Positions 11,288 to 21,325 of a stretch of DNA of 64,000 nucleotides are shown here, piece after piece (position 1 is the first letter of the stretch; each line of letters starts with the position of its first letter). The notes below the pieces were generated by a model, which was not told the DNA's origin, did not search any database, and was given only the letters and a program-made list of their open reading frames with translations. The translations under genes and the position numbers were made by a program. This DNA comes from Desmodus rotundus (lineage: Eukaryota; Chordata; Mammalia; Chiroptera; Phyllostomidae). The stretch lies in contig NC_071392.1 in assembly GCF_022682495.2 (NCBI RefSeq), positions 137,960,818 through 138,024,817 of the forward strand, read 5' to 3'.

Positions 11288-11604
11288 GAGACATTGACAT
11301 AGAGGCATACAGACAATGTCATAGAGACATTGCAACACTGTCTCTATGAGACAAACTCATAGAGAGCAGGTTGGCAGCTGTTGGGGGGAAGATTAGGGGG
11401 CTACGTGGGAGAGGTGGAGGGAATGAACAAGAAAAAGAGAAAAATCTCATGGACACAGACAACAGTGTGGTGATTGCCAGAAGGAGGGGAGGTGAGGGGA
11501 GATGGAGGAAGGTGAAAGGGGGATAATGGTGATGGACAGAGATTTGACTTGGGATAGTGAACACACAATACAGTGTACAAATGATGTGTTGTAGAATTGT
11601 GTAA
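11288..11604 (+). mobile_element. 5'-inverted L1, 3'UTR segment
   Basis: TCATGGACACAGACAACAGT, GTGGTGATTGCCAGAAGG, TTGACTTGGGATAGTGAACA and TGATGTGTTGTAGAATTGTG are plus-strand L1 3'UTR landmarks. With 11047-11287 it makes one rearranged L1 insertion. Confidence 0.8.
11319..11349. repeat. 11-bp perfect inverted repeat at the L1 inversion junction
   Basis: TCATAGAGACA at 11319-11329 and TGTCTCTATGA at 11339-11349 are separated by nine bases. It would form a stable stem in either strand's RNA. Confidence 0.9.
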
Positions 11605-12288
11605 GCCATGTTTTGAGATGTCATAATCCCTGTTGCTATCCTTTGGACTCCCAAGCTTAATTTCACCACTAAGCACTGTTATCTTGCACTGTGCTCTTTT
11701 ATCTGGATTTAGGAGGCTTTCCCATGGATAAGTTTAGCAAAATAAACCTCTTAGCACTATATATTCTTATTTGCCTTGTCCTTTCTTTCTGGATTCAAAT
11801 TATTTTATGGCTGTTGTAGAATAAGAGTACAAACAATTATGTACTCAAGGTCAGACAGAGCAAGAAAAGTGAGTCAGAGCCCTTGCCTGAAGTAGGCATT
11901 TGCTCTCTGTGGACACTGTTGTTGAGAGCAAACTGGCGTGTGAATACCCAAACTGTTTGGGGGAGTCATCTTCAGGTAATTATATTTACAAGTGACACCA
12001 AGATTTTCTATTTTAGGTTTAAGTGAAACATGTATAACTTATCCTGCTGTTTCCTTGGTGACTGATTTCAAAGACCTGGAATTTTTTAAAAAGACTATTA
12101 TAAAGGCACCTTTGAGTGTCAAACATGAGCGCAAATTTCTATATATAGGACATGCATAATGTACACCTGCTACTTAAAAAAAGGCAGAACAATTTCTGTA
12201 TTAAGAATATTATTTAAGTAAAAATGCATAAAGCTTGAATAAAATAACTTTTGGATACACTATGTAGTTCTATTATAGTTCTATTATA
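11605..12288. other. Unassigned intron sequence
   Basis: AT-rich, no recognised repeat. Confidence 0.5.
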
Positions 12289-12396
12289 AAGGGCGAGGAC
12301 TATGTCTCTCTGGTTCCTTGTTGACCTCAGTGTCTAGTACAGTGCCAGGCACAAAACAGATTCTGAATAAATATGTCTGAATAAACAAATGACTTC
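12289..12396 (+). repeat. L2 3' end, plus strand
   Basis: GACTATGTCTCTCTGGTTCC, AGTACAGTGCCAGGCACAAA and TTCTGAATAAATATGTCTGA. Confidence 0.75.
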
Positions 12397-12841
12397 ACCA
12401 AAAAAGAAGACCTTATATTTAAGGCTGAGACAATGAAGGATCAACAGGAGGGACCAAGGAAAGGCAAGTACGTAGGACAACTGGAAGGCTAAGTGCGAGG
12501 AATACACTGTAAATCACTAGCCTGGTGTGGTAGGGAACCGATGGGTGTACAGCCAGAAAAATCAGGTAAGGGTAATTTACACATGTCTTAACTGCCTCCA
12601 TATTGTATTTATATTCTGTTTAATAAGTACTGGGGATCTGCTAAACATTTTTAAGAGAAGAGGCATCATCCAATTTTTTAAAAGAAAGATTAACCTTGAA
12701 GTTAGGTGCAAGGCAGGATGAAACAGAAAGAAACGAGAGGTTAGAGGTCCAGAGAGGAATCCATTGTCACTGTTCAGATATAAATAAAGTTTGGATTAGG
12801 ATGAAGAGTAGAAGGGCTGTTTTATCACCTAAGCTAAAGAT
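12397..12841. other. Unassigned intron sequence
   Basis: No supported feature. Confidence 0.5.
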
Positions 12842-13080
12842 TCATCTCACCATCATCTTCTTCATCATCCAACATCATGTTATGAGTACTTAATATACAC
12901 TGAGTGCTGTATAATGCAGCATTCTCCATCCTCCCATGCAAGATTTGAAACAAGACTAGGAAATGTATGGGGTTAGTAGTCCCTATTTATACATGCAAGA
13001 ACTGAGTTGATAGGAGATCAGTTCCTCTACCGGAAGTCACAGAGCTTCCGGTAAATGGCAGAGTCAAATGTGTTTTAGTC
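12842..13080 (-). repeat. MIR, minus strand
   Basis: CATGTTATGAGTACTTAATA, TGCAAGAACTGAGTTGATAG and GGAAGTCACAGAGCTTCCGG are decayed reverse-complement MIR. Confidence 0.55.
13028..13053. repeat. 9-bp perfect inverted repeat
   Basis: TACCGGAAG (13028-13036) and CTTCCGGTA (13045-13053) with an eight-base spacer. Both arms contain CCGGAA, an ETS-type core. It lies inside a MIR. Confidence 0.85.
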
Positions 13081-13299
13081 TGAAGCTTCTTACAGATTTA
13101 AACCAGTAGCTCTTCTCTCCAGCTGGTCTGTGATGCGTGAAGAGTCACACATTGTGCTGATTGCTAGGAAGTCGTGAAAGAGAGGAGGGGAGGTCGAAGA
13201 TGACACCAACCTTTGTGCATGGGACACGGGAAGAACGTGGGCACCATCAACAAACTCACTTAGATGAAAGGAGTCATGTGTGTCCTTAGAAATAACAAG

Positions 13300-13520
13300 A
13301 GATAATATTTTAAGGGTGATTAATATAAGCCAGGAACTATGCTAAACAATATATGCTCATTTTCTCATGTAATCCACAACATCTTAAATATTACCAATAA
13401 AAAATAAGCCCCCAAAGAAATATGGACTGTGCAAGATTGTGTAGGTGGCACACAGCAAAGTCAGGACTCGGCATGGCCAGTCTTACTCCAGAGCCTGGGA
13501 CCCTAGTGACTGTGCCGCGC
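13300..13520 (-). repeat. MIR, minus strand
   Basis: GATAATATTTTAAGGGTGAT, AAGCCAGGAACTATGCTAAA and GTGGCACACAGCAAAGTCAG. Confidence 0.6.
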
Positions 13521-13868
13521 CAGAAACATCCCAGTCTGCTTTTAGAGAAATTACATTTCAGGGACAGCAGTGCCATCTTTTTATTATTGATCGAGTGGTC
13601 TGTTTTAAAAAACTTATTCCACAACTTATTTGTAAGTGATTTCCAAGAACTTTATACAAATAAGTGTCTTCAGCATAGTATATTTATTAAGTACATAATA
13701 AGATCTAAGACAGTTAAAGTGAAGTAGATGGTACATATGTATACATATATAAAGACAGGTGTTCAAGTAGCAATAGTAGATAATGAGAGATCTTAATTTA
13801 AACTTATTAAGGCTTTTCTTCCCCCTCTCCAAAGTTTCTATAATAATTGTTATATAAGATCTATTATT
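13521..13868. other. Unassigned intron sequence
   Basis: AT-rich stretch. No supported feature. Confidence 0.5.
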
Positions 13869-14085
13869 CTTTTTTTTTAATTTTTATTGTTATTCAATTA
13901 CAGTTGTATGCCTTTTCTCCCCATCCCTCCACCCCACCCCAGCTGAACCCACCTCCCTCCCCCACCTCCACCCTCCCCCTTGGTTCTGTCCATGTGTCCT
14001 TTAGAGTAGTTCCTGTAATCCCCTCTCCCCACTGTCCCCACCCCACTCCCCTCTGGCTATTGTTAGATTGTTCTTCACTTCAATG
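13869..14085 (-). mobile_element. Severely 5'-truncated L1 3'UTR, minus strand
   Basis: TTATTCAATTACAGTTGTAT followed by the CCCCATCCCTCCACCCCACC tract matches the L1 at 883-1416 and 34385-34775. Only about 215 bases remain. No convincing target duplication. The plus-strand ORF over it (FSPHPSTPPQ-type protein) is antisense translation of this UTR. Confidence 0.88.
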
Positions 14086-14524
14086 AAATAATGTTTCTGG
14101 GGGAGAATGAAGAATCCAGTGAGGGAAGTGGAGCAAAGAGAAAGTAAGGGTAGGTAACCCTGGAAGCCAGGAGGAAACCTGAAACATACAGTCACCCTTC
14201 TGACATCACATCATGAAAATTCAGATTAGTGAATGCAGAGATTTCGCTCCTGAATCTGAAATGTTTGGACTCTAAAATGCCTCTCCTCTCTGATGAAGAG
14301 AGAACCAGCCGTCAGGCACAGCAAGCCACAGCAAACAGCACACTCCGCAAAACCTGCCAACTGATATTAATGAGACCACAACAGTCTCCTTTTGACGAGA
14401 TGCTGGGCCCGTTCTCATAAAGGAACTACATAGCCAATTAGATTGAACTTCGAATAGTCATCTTTTGGAAATCACCGGGGGGGCACTGTTTTTTTGTTTG
14501 TTTACTTTCTTTTAAAATCAAACC
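14086..14524. other. Unassigned intron sequence
   Basis: No supported feature. Confidence 0.5.
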
Positions 14525-14790
14525 CACCTTTCCCAGGGAAGTCTTCACTGCCTGCCAGCCTTTGTGGTATCTTATAGACTAGAGAGTACAGATCACTCAT
14601 GGAAGTAAATTGCATTACCTCTGAAATTAACTTTCCCCCTTCAATTTCTCTATCTATTTTTGCTTCATGAAGGCAGAGATTTCGCTGGGCCTGTTCACCA
14701 CTTTATGTCCAGTGTGTAGCATAGAGGTTGATGGAGGCTACTCAAAAATAAAAATGTTCACTGAAGCAAGTGAATGGAGCCCAAATGACA
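14525..14790 (+). repeat. L2 3' end, plus strand
   Basis: CCAGGGAAGTCTTCACTGCC, CATGAAGGCAGAGATTTCGC and TGTCCAGTGTGTAGCATAGA are L2 3'UTR landmarks. Confidence 0.65.
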
Positions 14791-15329
14791 TTTTCATCGG
14801 CAAGAGTAAAGAATGCCTTAAAAGAACGCCACAAAATATTGATGTCATTCTCCCAAAATAGGGACTACTATAGGAAGAGGTACAATTCACCACTGACTTA
14901 CTCATAATGTTATTTTACCCTATATTAAACTCTGTAGTGTATCAGTAGCATCTCAGTATTCAGAAATTTAAGCCATGTACTTTCAAGTGTAAGCAATTTA
15001 CATGTGCAAAACATACTTTTTCCTGGCATTTTCTTTGACTTATTATCTCTTGGGACAGAAACTAGGAATTACAATTTCTCACTTAAGGTTTTGAACTATT
15101 TCTATAGATAGTTTTGTTAGGAAAAGCAGTCTCAAAGACTCATTTTTTTTTATCCACATGGACCCCAAAGGAAGATTCTGAGACTCAGTATTTCCTCTTT
15201 GCATCGTAAGCAATCTTTGATATTCCAAAGCTCTGGGGCCCTGGCCTGTAATATTTAGACCATAATAGCATTTGTATAGATAATTATCCCTCAACTACTT
15301 ACCCACCTCACACTGTGACAGATGAGTAC
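14791..15329. other. Unassigned intron sequence
   Basis: No supported feature. Confidence 0.5.
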
Positions 15330-15432
15330 CACCACTACTGCAAATCACCCTCATTATCCTCATTGACCGTTTACTCCTGCTGGCCACTCTGCTGAACTCC
15401 TTACAAGCATTATCTTTTTAATGCTCTGAGAT
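15330..15432 (-). repeat. MIR fragment, minus strand
   Basis: GACCGTTTACTCCTGCTGGC and CTCCTTACAAGCATTATCTT fit the reverse MIR 3' half. Confidence 0.45.
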
Positions 15433-15529
15433 GCGTGTTAAAAGTCATCTAGCCCAGCCCCGAATGTATGATTTATGAATCCTCTCTACAGCTCTCCCCA
15501 TTGGGAGACACTGACATGTAAATAATGAA

Positions 15530-15700
15530 CTGCAGGCCTGAGGGTGTAATGAGCGCTGAAAACAGGAAGCAAACCAGGCAGCACTGGAGCGCAGAGGAGG
15601 AGAGTCACTTCCCCAGGGAGTCTGGGGACAACTTTTAACAGAAGGGACCACTGAGCTGAGCCTTGAAATTTAAGAAAGGATTTGTCATGTGGTTGTGGAA
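15530..15700 (-). repeat. L2 fragment, minus strand
   Basis: AGTCACTTCCCCAGGGAGTC and CACTGAGCTGAGCCTTGAAA fit the reverse complement of L2. Confidence 0.5.
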
Positions 15701-15929
15701 ATAAGAGAGAACTGAATAATTATTATATAAGAAGATTGGGTAGAAATTATGGATGTATCCATACTACTGATGAAATGGAGCTGGGGGGAGGAGGAATTTG
15801 GAAAGGGCTCATTTTTATACCTGCTATTAAGCTCATCTGTATTCTTACTATTCTTACACTTCAGGTAAAACATTAAATTTGGGAGTGGAGAGTTCCATAT
15901 TCTGAACTATATGGTGGAAAAAGTTGTTT

Positions 15930-16205
15930 AATAATAATTTTATTGAAATCTTTCTATATGTCAAGCACAGTAGCTACCACTATACATATATTATCTCACT
16001 ATAACAAATTCTTGGCATAGATACCACTTTCACATTATACCAGAAAGGACATTAAAAATTTTAAATATGCCCAACATTATACAGCTGGGATGTCTATGAG
16101 CCATTCATTGATTCAATTGTGTTCCTGAGGGTCTATGGTGTATCTGTCGAAATTTAAACTGGGTCAGCCTGATTCACAAACATTTGTGTTAACTATTACA
16201 CAGCA
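15930..16205 (-). repeat. MIR, minus strand
   Basis: AATAATTTTATTGAAATCTT, ATGTCAAGCACAGTAGCTAC and CCCAACATTATACAGCTGGG. Confidence 0.65.
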
Positions 16206-16949
16206 CTTGTCTCCCCTTTAGTATCAGAAAGGCAATTTTTTTTTCTTTTTTGTATCTTTCATTATCTTTACAACTCTCAGATGACTCAAAAACAAGCCCT
16301 GTCCTATAGAAATCAGAGTGCAGGTTTACTAAACCATTTCCTGTCCAGAGCGTGACACAGATTTAGGGTAAGGCTGTGTGTCATTACTGAAAACGTGCTG
16401 ACGGCTGATTGCACTCACCACTTTCACTAATAAATCCCATTTTCCAGGGCACTTATGATCTAGCAGTTAGCATTTTTCCTGTGTGAAATAGGGTAAGTCA
16501 AGGGAGTACTTCACGCTTGTAAAATAGTAGGCACAAATAGCTATTAAGTCTTAAATGATCACAGGAGATAGATGATTAAATAAGACGGGATTTAAAGCCT
16601 AAATTTAGGGCTGTGGTTGAAACACTTCTTCCAGTGCTGACCTGGCTGCTTCATGCAGGGCCTGACAAAGTACAACCAATGGTAGTAAACAGTAATCATT
16701 CTATTTCCCTTGATTTCTTTGAGAGGGGGTCATGGGACTTAGGGAACACAGATGATTGTTGGCCTTGGGCCCAGCGCTGGTTAGCAATGGAGCAAGGATT
16801 TCATCCAAGCTGTCCAGCTGTAGAGCCCATTTTCCTCAGTCTGTCCCTGCAGTGCCTCCCTCATGGGGCAGTGGGAAAAAGTACAAGGAATAATGTGGGT
16901 AAGGGGTTTAGGAGAGCGTGTATCAAATAAGTGCTCTCTCTTAAAATCG
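16206..16949. other. Unassigned intron sequence
   Basis: No clear repeat. A 105-codon ORF at 16613-16930 has no recognisable feature. Confidence 0.45.
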
Positions 16950-17680
16950 GTTTCATTACAAACATGCAGTGAACATGTAACAGCTGCCAAGCACTGTTCT
17001 TGGCACTGAAAAAACAAAACAAAACATACAAACATCTCTGGCTCACGGTGTGAACCTATGAGTTGGAAGAGACACAATAACCATGATAAACAAACAAATT
17101 AATTAAGCACTATGCTGGATTATCACAAAGTGCTCTGGGAAAATCATAATAAAGCACAGAGGTGACAGGAAGTGTCCAGGTGGGTTGCCATCTGAGATAA
17201 GGAAAAGCCTGCCCTAGTTGGTGTTATTCAACCAAAGGCTGGAAGGGAGTGAGCCATGCAGATGCCCTGGAGATGCCCAGGGAAAGCATTCCAGGGGTGC
17301 AGGGCTAGTTCACAAGCTCCACAGTGAGCACAGACATCTGAGGTCCAGGAACTGCAGGGAGCCGGCAGGGCTGGAGGGAGCGAGCAGCTAGGAGAGCAGC
17401 CAAGTTGAGGATGGGCATTAGAGAAAGGGGAGCATGTGCTGACCACATTGTGCTTTTTAGGCTTTTACTGAGAGTCAAGTCGCACTGGAGGGTTTGGCAG
17501 GAAGTGCCCTGATCTGACTGAGGTTTTAGCATTTCACTGCAATGGTGACAGCAGAAGAATGTGCGTAAGAGTGGAAGTAAGGAGACTGGCTGGGAGGCCA
17601 CTGCAGAACTCCAGCTTAGGGATGGTGGTGGATTAGGCCAGGGTAAGAGCTGTGGAGGCAGTAAGAAGAACCAGATATAA
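16950..17680 (-). repeat. L2 LINE, 0.7 kb, minus strand
   Basis: Order on the plus strand is reversed L2: CCAAGCACTGTTCTTGGCAC, GAAAGCATTCCAGGGGTGCA, TTTGGCAGGAAGTGCCCTGA, AGGAGACTGGCTGGGAGGCC. It covers 3'UTR into the reverse transcriptase region. The minus-strand ORF at 17305-17601 is its decayed coding part. Confidence 0.75.
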
Positions 17681-17764
17681 GTTGCTATTAATCTCTTTAA
17701 GTTGGTGTTTGGCCAAAATCACAACCAGTCAATTGTTGAGCTGAGTTGCACTACATTGTGTGTC

Positions 17765-17905
17765 TCTGAAATATATTAAGCTCCCACTCAGAGAAAGGCA
17801 TTATGCCAGGCACTGCAGGAGAAAAAGATGAGAATGAGTATTCCCTCTGAGAGCTTAACTCTAGTGAGAGGACAGTACATCATAACTGTAGGTAGAGGCA
17901 GAAAG
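17765..17905 (-). repeat. L2 3' end, minus strand
   Basis: CATTATGCCAGGCACTGCAG and GAGAGCTTAACTCTAGTGAG. Confidence 0.65.
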
Positions 17906-17914
17906 TGGTCATAC

Positions 17915-18085
17915 GTACTCATCCAGTGAACATTTTGAGGGTGCATTTTTAGGTTCTGGAGATAGAGCTGTGGGTATGCAAGACAAAAACTCTTGTTCTC
18001 ATGGAGTTGCTATTCAAGTACAGGGAGACAAAAAATTAGCAAGGTAAATATATAAACTAGATAGCATTTTAAGAGGTAATAATGA
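17915..18085 (-). repeat. Second L2 3' end, minus strand
   Basis: CTCATCCAGTGAACATTTTG, GTTCTGGAGATAGAGCTGTG and GTTCTCATGGAGTTGCTATT repeat the same L2 3'UTR portion directly after the previous copy. Confidence 0.65.
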
Positions 18086-18117
18086 GCAACTTTATAAAGG
18101 TCAAACCCATACCTATA

Positions 18118-18350
18118 ACACATAACAGTGAAAAATCAGGAACAATGTAATATCCACATGAAAGGAAGTGGCTTAATAAAGTGGTGTGTCTGGTCCGCAA
18201 ATTAGCATGTAATAGTTAAAAATACATAAGTAGATCTGATGAACCAATGAGACTAACTGCACTTCAAGACATTTGTCAAAACAGCAAGATGATGAATGAA
18301 GTGCAAAGTATAATGTCACACACACACAATTCTATGTGTACACATATGTA
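18118..18350 (+). mobile_element. Old L1 ORF2-end fragment, plus strand
   Basis: GAAGTGGCTTAATAAAGTGG, CATGTAATAGTTAAAAATAC and a late GTGCAAAGTATAATGTCACA block fit an old L1M-type 3' region. Confidence 0.5.
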
Positions 18351-19194
18351 TACTGAGCCATAATATATTTTGGAAAGATATATTGGGTGACAGGTTCCAC
18401 CTCATCTGGAATAAGAAAGCTTTCCTAGCTGCTGCCCAAACCTTTTTTGCCCAAACATGGGGAACAGAGCTCCCACCCCTTTGTTCTCAATGGGTTGGCC
18501 CGCAGGCCATTCTTCACAGCAGTGTGGCTGTGTCACCCTCTGCATTATAAGCCTCACCTAGAGGACAGCCTGACAATTCCATACTTTGATCTGTCTCTGG
18601 AAAAGCTGAAACCCTCAGTCCTGGGTTAAGACAAGAGGTCTTCGGTTTATCTCCTGTCTCCCAGGGCCTTCTTAGGGGTCTGGGGATGAGTGAAGCCCCA
18701 TTCTGGCCTCCTTTCTCCTCCTCCTTTGTCACCATCTTCTTGCCCAGGGCCTCACTCCATTCAGCCTTCCCAAGATCAGTAAATATGATAAACCGCTCCT
18801 GCCAATGTGCTGGCAGATAAGGTTTGTTTTTTACACACTTGCCCATCCCCTGATAGGTGAGTTTTATTTTAAAAAGGGGGTTAGGAGCCATGCACATTGC
18901 AAGAGATTGTGTAGGAGAAACTGGTTACCCGTAAACCACTGCACGTAAATTCAGTTAGTAAAATGATTACCATGAACTCTCCCACATTCTCCCCTGTACA
19001 CAGATTAAATGTTGTTATTATTATTAACCTTCCCACCTCCTCCATGGTATACAGATTGGGAAATGCTATTAATAAATCCCCTTCTCCCTGCCCAGCTCCT
19101 TCTGCCACCGGGGAGGCATTTGCATGAATGTGCCAGGCTTAGAAGGCCAAGGATTATTAATCATCTCTATTCCTCGTACCGCCTAACATTCTTA
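18351..19194. other. Unassigned intron sequence
   Basis: No supported repeat or exon. Two ORFs of 127 and 75 codons on the minus strand look random. Confidence 0.45.
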
Positions 19195-19375
19195 CTCCTT
19201 ATTTTATAAGTTCACAAAGCATTAAAACATGCTTTATCTCACTTAATATTCACCATGAGACTGAGGCTACTCCCCCCCCACTTTACAGATGGGGAAAACG
19301 GGCTCAGAAGGGAGAAGTCACTCATCCATGTTGTTAGAAAGTTAGGATGCAATAATTTAAGGTGGTCTTCTTCCG
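19195..19375 (-). repeat. MIR, minus strand
   Basis: CACTTTACAGATGGGGAAAA and AAGTCACTCATCCATGTTGT are reverse MIR core, preceded by a C8 tract. Confidence 0.65.
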
Positions 19376-19714
19376 GACTCTGCTCACATGCCACAACCCA
19401 TGCCTTGGCCCTGAAGGAGGCTTTAGCACAGAGGCTTTCTCTCCCACAGCCTGACCCAGAACAGGAAAGCGATTTCCCTCTGTCGACTCCAGGGCACATG
19501 GCGGTGCTGGTTGATGATCGATGTGCAGAAGGGGCACCAGAACTGGAATAAAGGCCACTAGGTTTGTGACTGTCTGCACCTTGTATGAGGGAAGTCTCTG
19601 TGGCAGCCTATGTGCCACACCTGGTGCCACACCTGGAAGTGCACGTCCTTGAGCCTCTTCCCTTCTGTGGTTCACTGTGTTTGTCTGTCTCTGGGTCCTT
19701 TTTTGAAGTCATCA

Positions 19715-19815
19715 GATAGAATGCTTGCTCCTGCCTCAGGGCCTTTACACACCCCATTCCTTTGCAGGACACTTTCTTTCTTAGATTCTAATCTCAGCTC
19801 AAATGGACTTGACTC
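19715..19815 (+). repeat. L2 fragment, plus strand
   Basis: TGCTCCTGCCTCAGGGCCTT is diagnostic of L2 ORF2 end. CTCAGCTCAAATGGACTTG follows. Confidence 0.65.
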
Positions 19816-19821
19816 AAGAGG

Positions 19822-20252
19822 CTGTTGTAGGTTGAACTGTGCTCCTTAAAAAGATGTGGTCAAGTCCTAACTCCCAGCACGGGTGAATGATCTTACTTGG
19901 AAACAGGGTCTTTGCAGATATAATCAAGTTGAGGTCACACTGGATTAGGGTGAGCCCTAATCCTATGATTACTGCTCATTTAAGAAAAGGGAAATTCACA
20001 CACAAACAGACACATAGGGGAGAAGGCCATGTGACGTTGGAGGTAAAGATTGGAGTGATGCCTCTAAAAGCCAAGGGACACAAAAGATCGGCAGCAACCA
20101 CCAGAAGCTAGGAGAGAGGCTGGAAGAGATCACTTCACAGCCTCCAGAAAGAACCTCCCCCACCCCCCACATTGTCCTGTTGACACCTGGATCTCAGACT
20201 TCTGGCCTCCAGAATGAAGAGAGTAAATTTCTGTTGTTTTAAGACATCCAGT
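19822..20252 (+). mobile_element. Old LTR-like interspersed repeat (MaLR-like, family unresolved)
   Basis: GTAGGTTGAACTGTGCTCCT, CTTGGAAACAGGGTCTTTGC, GGGTGAGCCCTAATCCTATG, GGCCTCCAGAATGAAGAGAG and TTTCTGTTGTTTTAAGACAT follow a well-known mammalian repeat consensus. A related copy is at 51488. I am unsure of its exact name. Confidence 0.7.
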
Positions 20253-20269
20253 GTGTCTTAAAGGAATAC

Positions 20270-20570
20270 AGAGACTTCCTTGTACCCCCAGGAAACGAAT
20301 ACAGGGCCTTCCTCGTTTTTCCAGATCAGGCCAGGGTCTTCTAGTACATGTTTTTATAGCATCAACCACTTTTCTAAATAGCATTGTATCACAGCCTATG
20401 GTTATATGTTTGCTTGACATTTTTTTTGGATCAATACTTATCCCCCTCATTTAAATGAAAGCCCTGCAAAAACAGAGATGATGCTAGATTTTGTTCATCG
20501 TGGTGAAGCGCATAAAAACAGTACAGAATGCAATTAATGATAGAGTGAATAAATGAATGGATTGATGAAT
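20270..20570 (+). repeat. L2 3' end, plus strand
   Basis: ACAGAGATGATGCTAGATTT, TTGTTCATCGTGGTGAAGCG and a final AGTGAATAAATGAATGG. Confidence 0.6.
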
Positions 20571-20647
20571 GGCAAGTAGAGAGTACAAAACTTATCATTT
20601 TGGCCTTGGGGATCAGGTTATGGAAAAAGGGTCCATCTGAAAGGAAA

Positions 20648-20742
20648 GCTTCCTCCCTCCCTTTCTCCCTTCCTTCCTCCCTCCCTCCCTTCCCTCCTTC
20701 CTCTTTCTCTCTGTCTCTCCCTCTCCCCCAATCTGTCTCAGT
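20648..20742. repeat. Polypyrimidine (CTTC/CCCT) low-complexity tract
   Basis: About 95 bases of almost pure C and T on the plus strand. It also explains the K/R/E/G-rich minus-strand ORF over it. Confidence 0.95.
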
Positions 20743-21114
20743 CTTTCGTTCTCTCGTTTTTGTCAAGTTAGATTCAGAGCATTTGTCTTTCTAAGTCTGT
20801 GGGGAATGATAAGATTGAAAAACAGCTCATAACATCAAGGAACACTGTCAGCACTGGCACTGATGATAAATACTGTGAAAAAGGAAAACAAGTAATTTCT
20901 TTCCATAAGTTAGAGAAACTGGATGCTGTTCAACATTCTATCTTCTTAACAAACAGCACAATAATATTATTTGTACCATTAATTTTGTATATAACCTAAA
21001 ATTGTAGGTAATTTTTATTTGCTAAAACCAGTAAAAGCCATTCTTTTTGTCTGTCTTTAGGGTGAGCCATTTATAAACATAACCACATACTTTTACATTT
21101 TAAAAATTACAGAA
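20743..21114. other. Unassigned intron sequence
   Basis: No supported feature. Confidence 0.5.
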
Positions 21115-21325
21115 AAATAATGTTGTATAATGGTTAAGGGCAAGACCCTAGACTCAGAGTCCAGCTCTAACCACTTACTGTGTGACCTTGGACATATTAC
21201 TTAACTACTCTCTGCCGAGCTTTTAATTTCAATCTTATAGGGCTGTTGTTTGGATCAAATAAGCAAATATATGGAAATACATGCAAGAGTAATTGGCACA
21301 CAGTAAAACTCGATACATTTTAGCA
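21115..21325 (+). repeat. MIR, plus strand
   Basis: GTTGTATAATGGTTAAGGGC, ACTTACTGTGTGACCTTGGA, TAGGGCTGTTGTTTGGATCA and a GGCACACAGTAAA end give a nearly full-length copy. Confidence 0.85.

Noticed and set aside
13847..14085. Target duplication search around the short L1 at 13869
   Set aside because: AATAATTGTT and AAATAATGTT nearby are too weak and not placed at the element ends.
20431..20766. Basic, K/R/E/G-rich minus-strand ORF
   Set aside because: Explained by the polypyrimidine tract at 20648-20742 read from the other strand.
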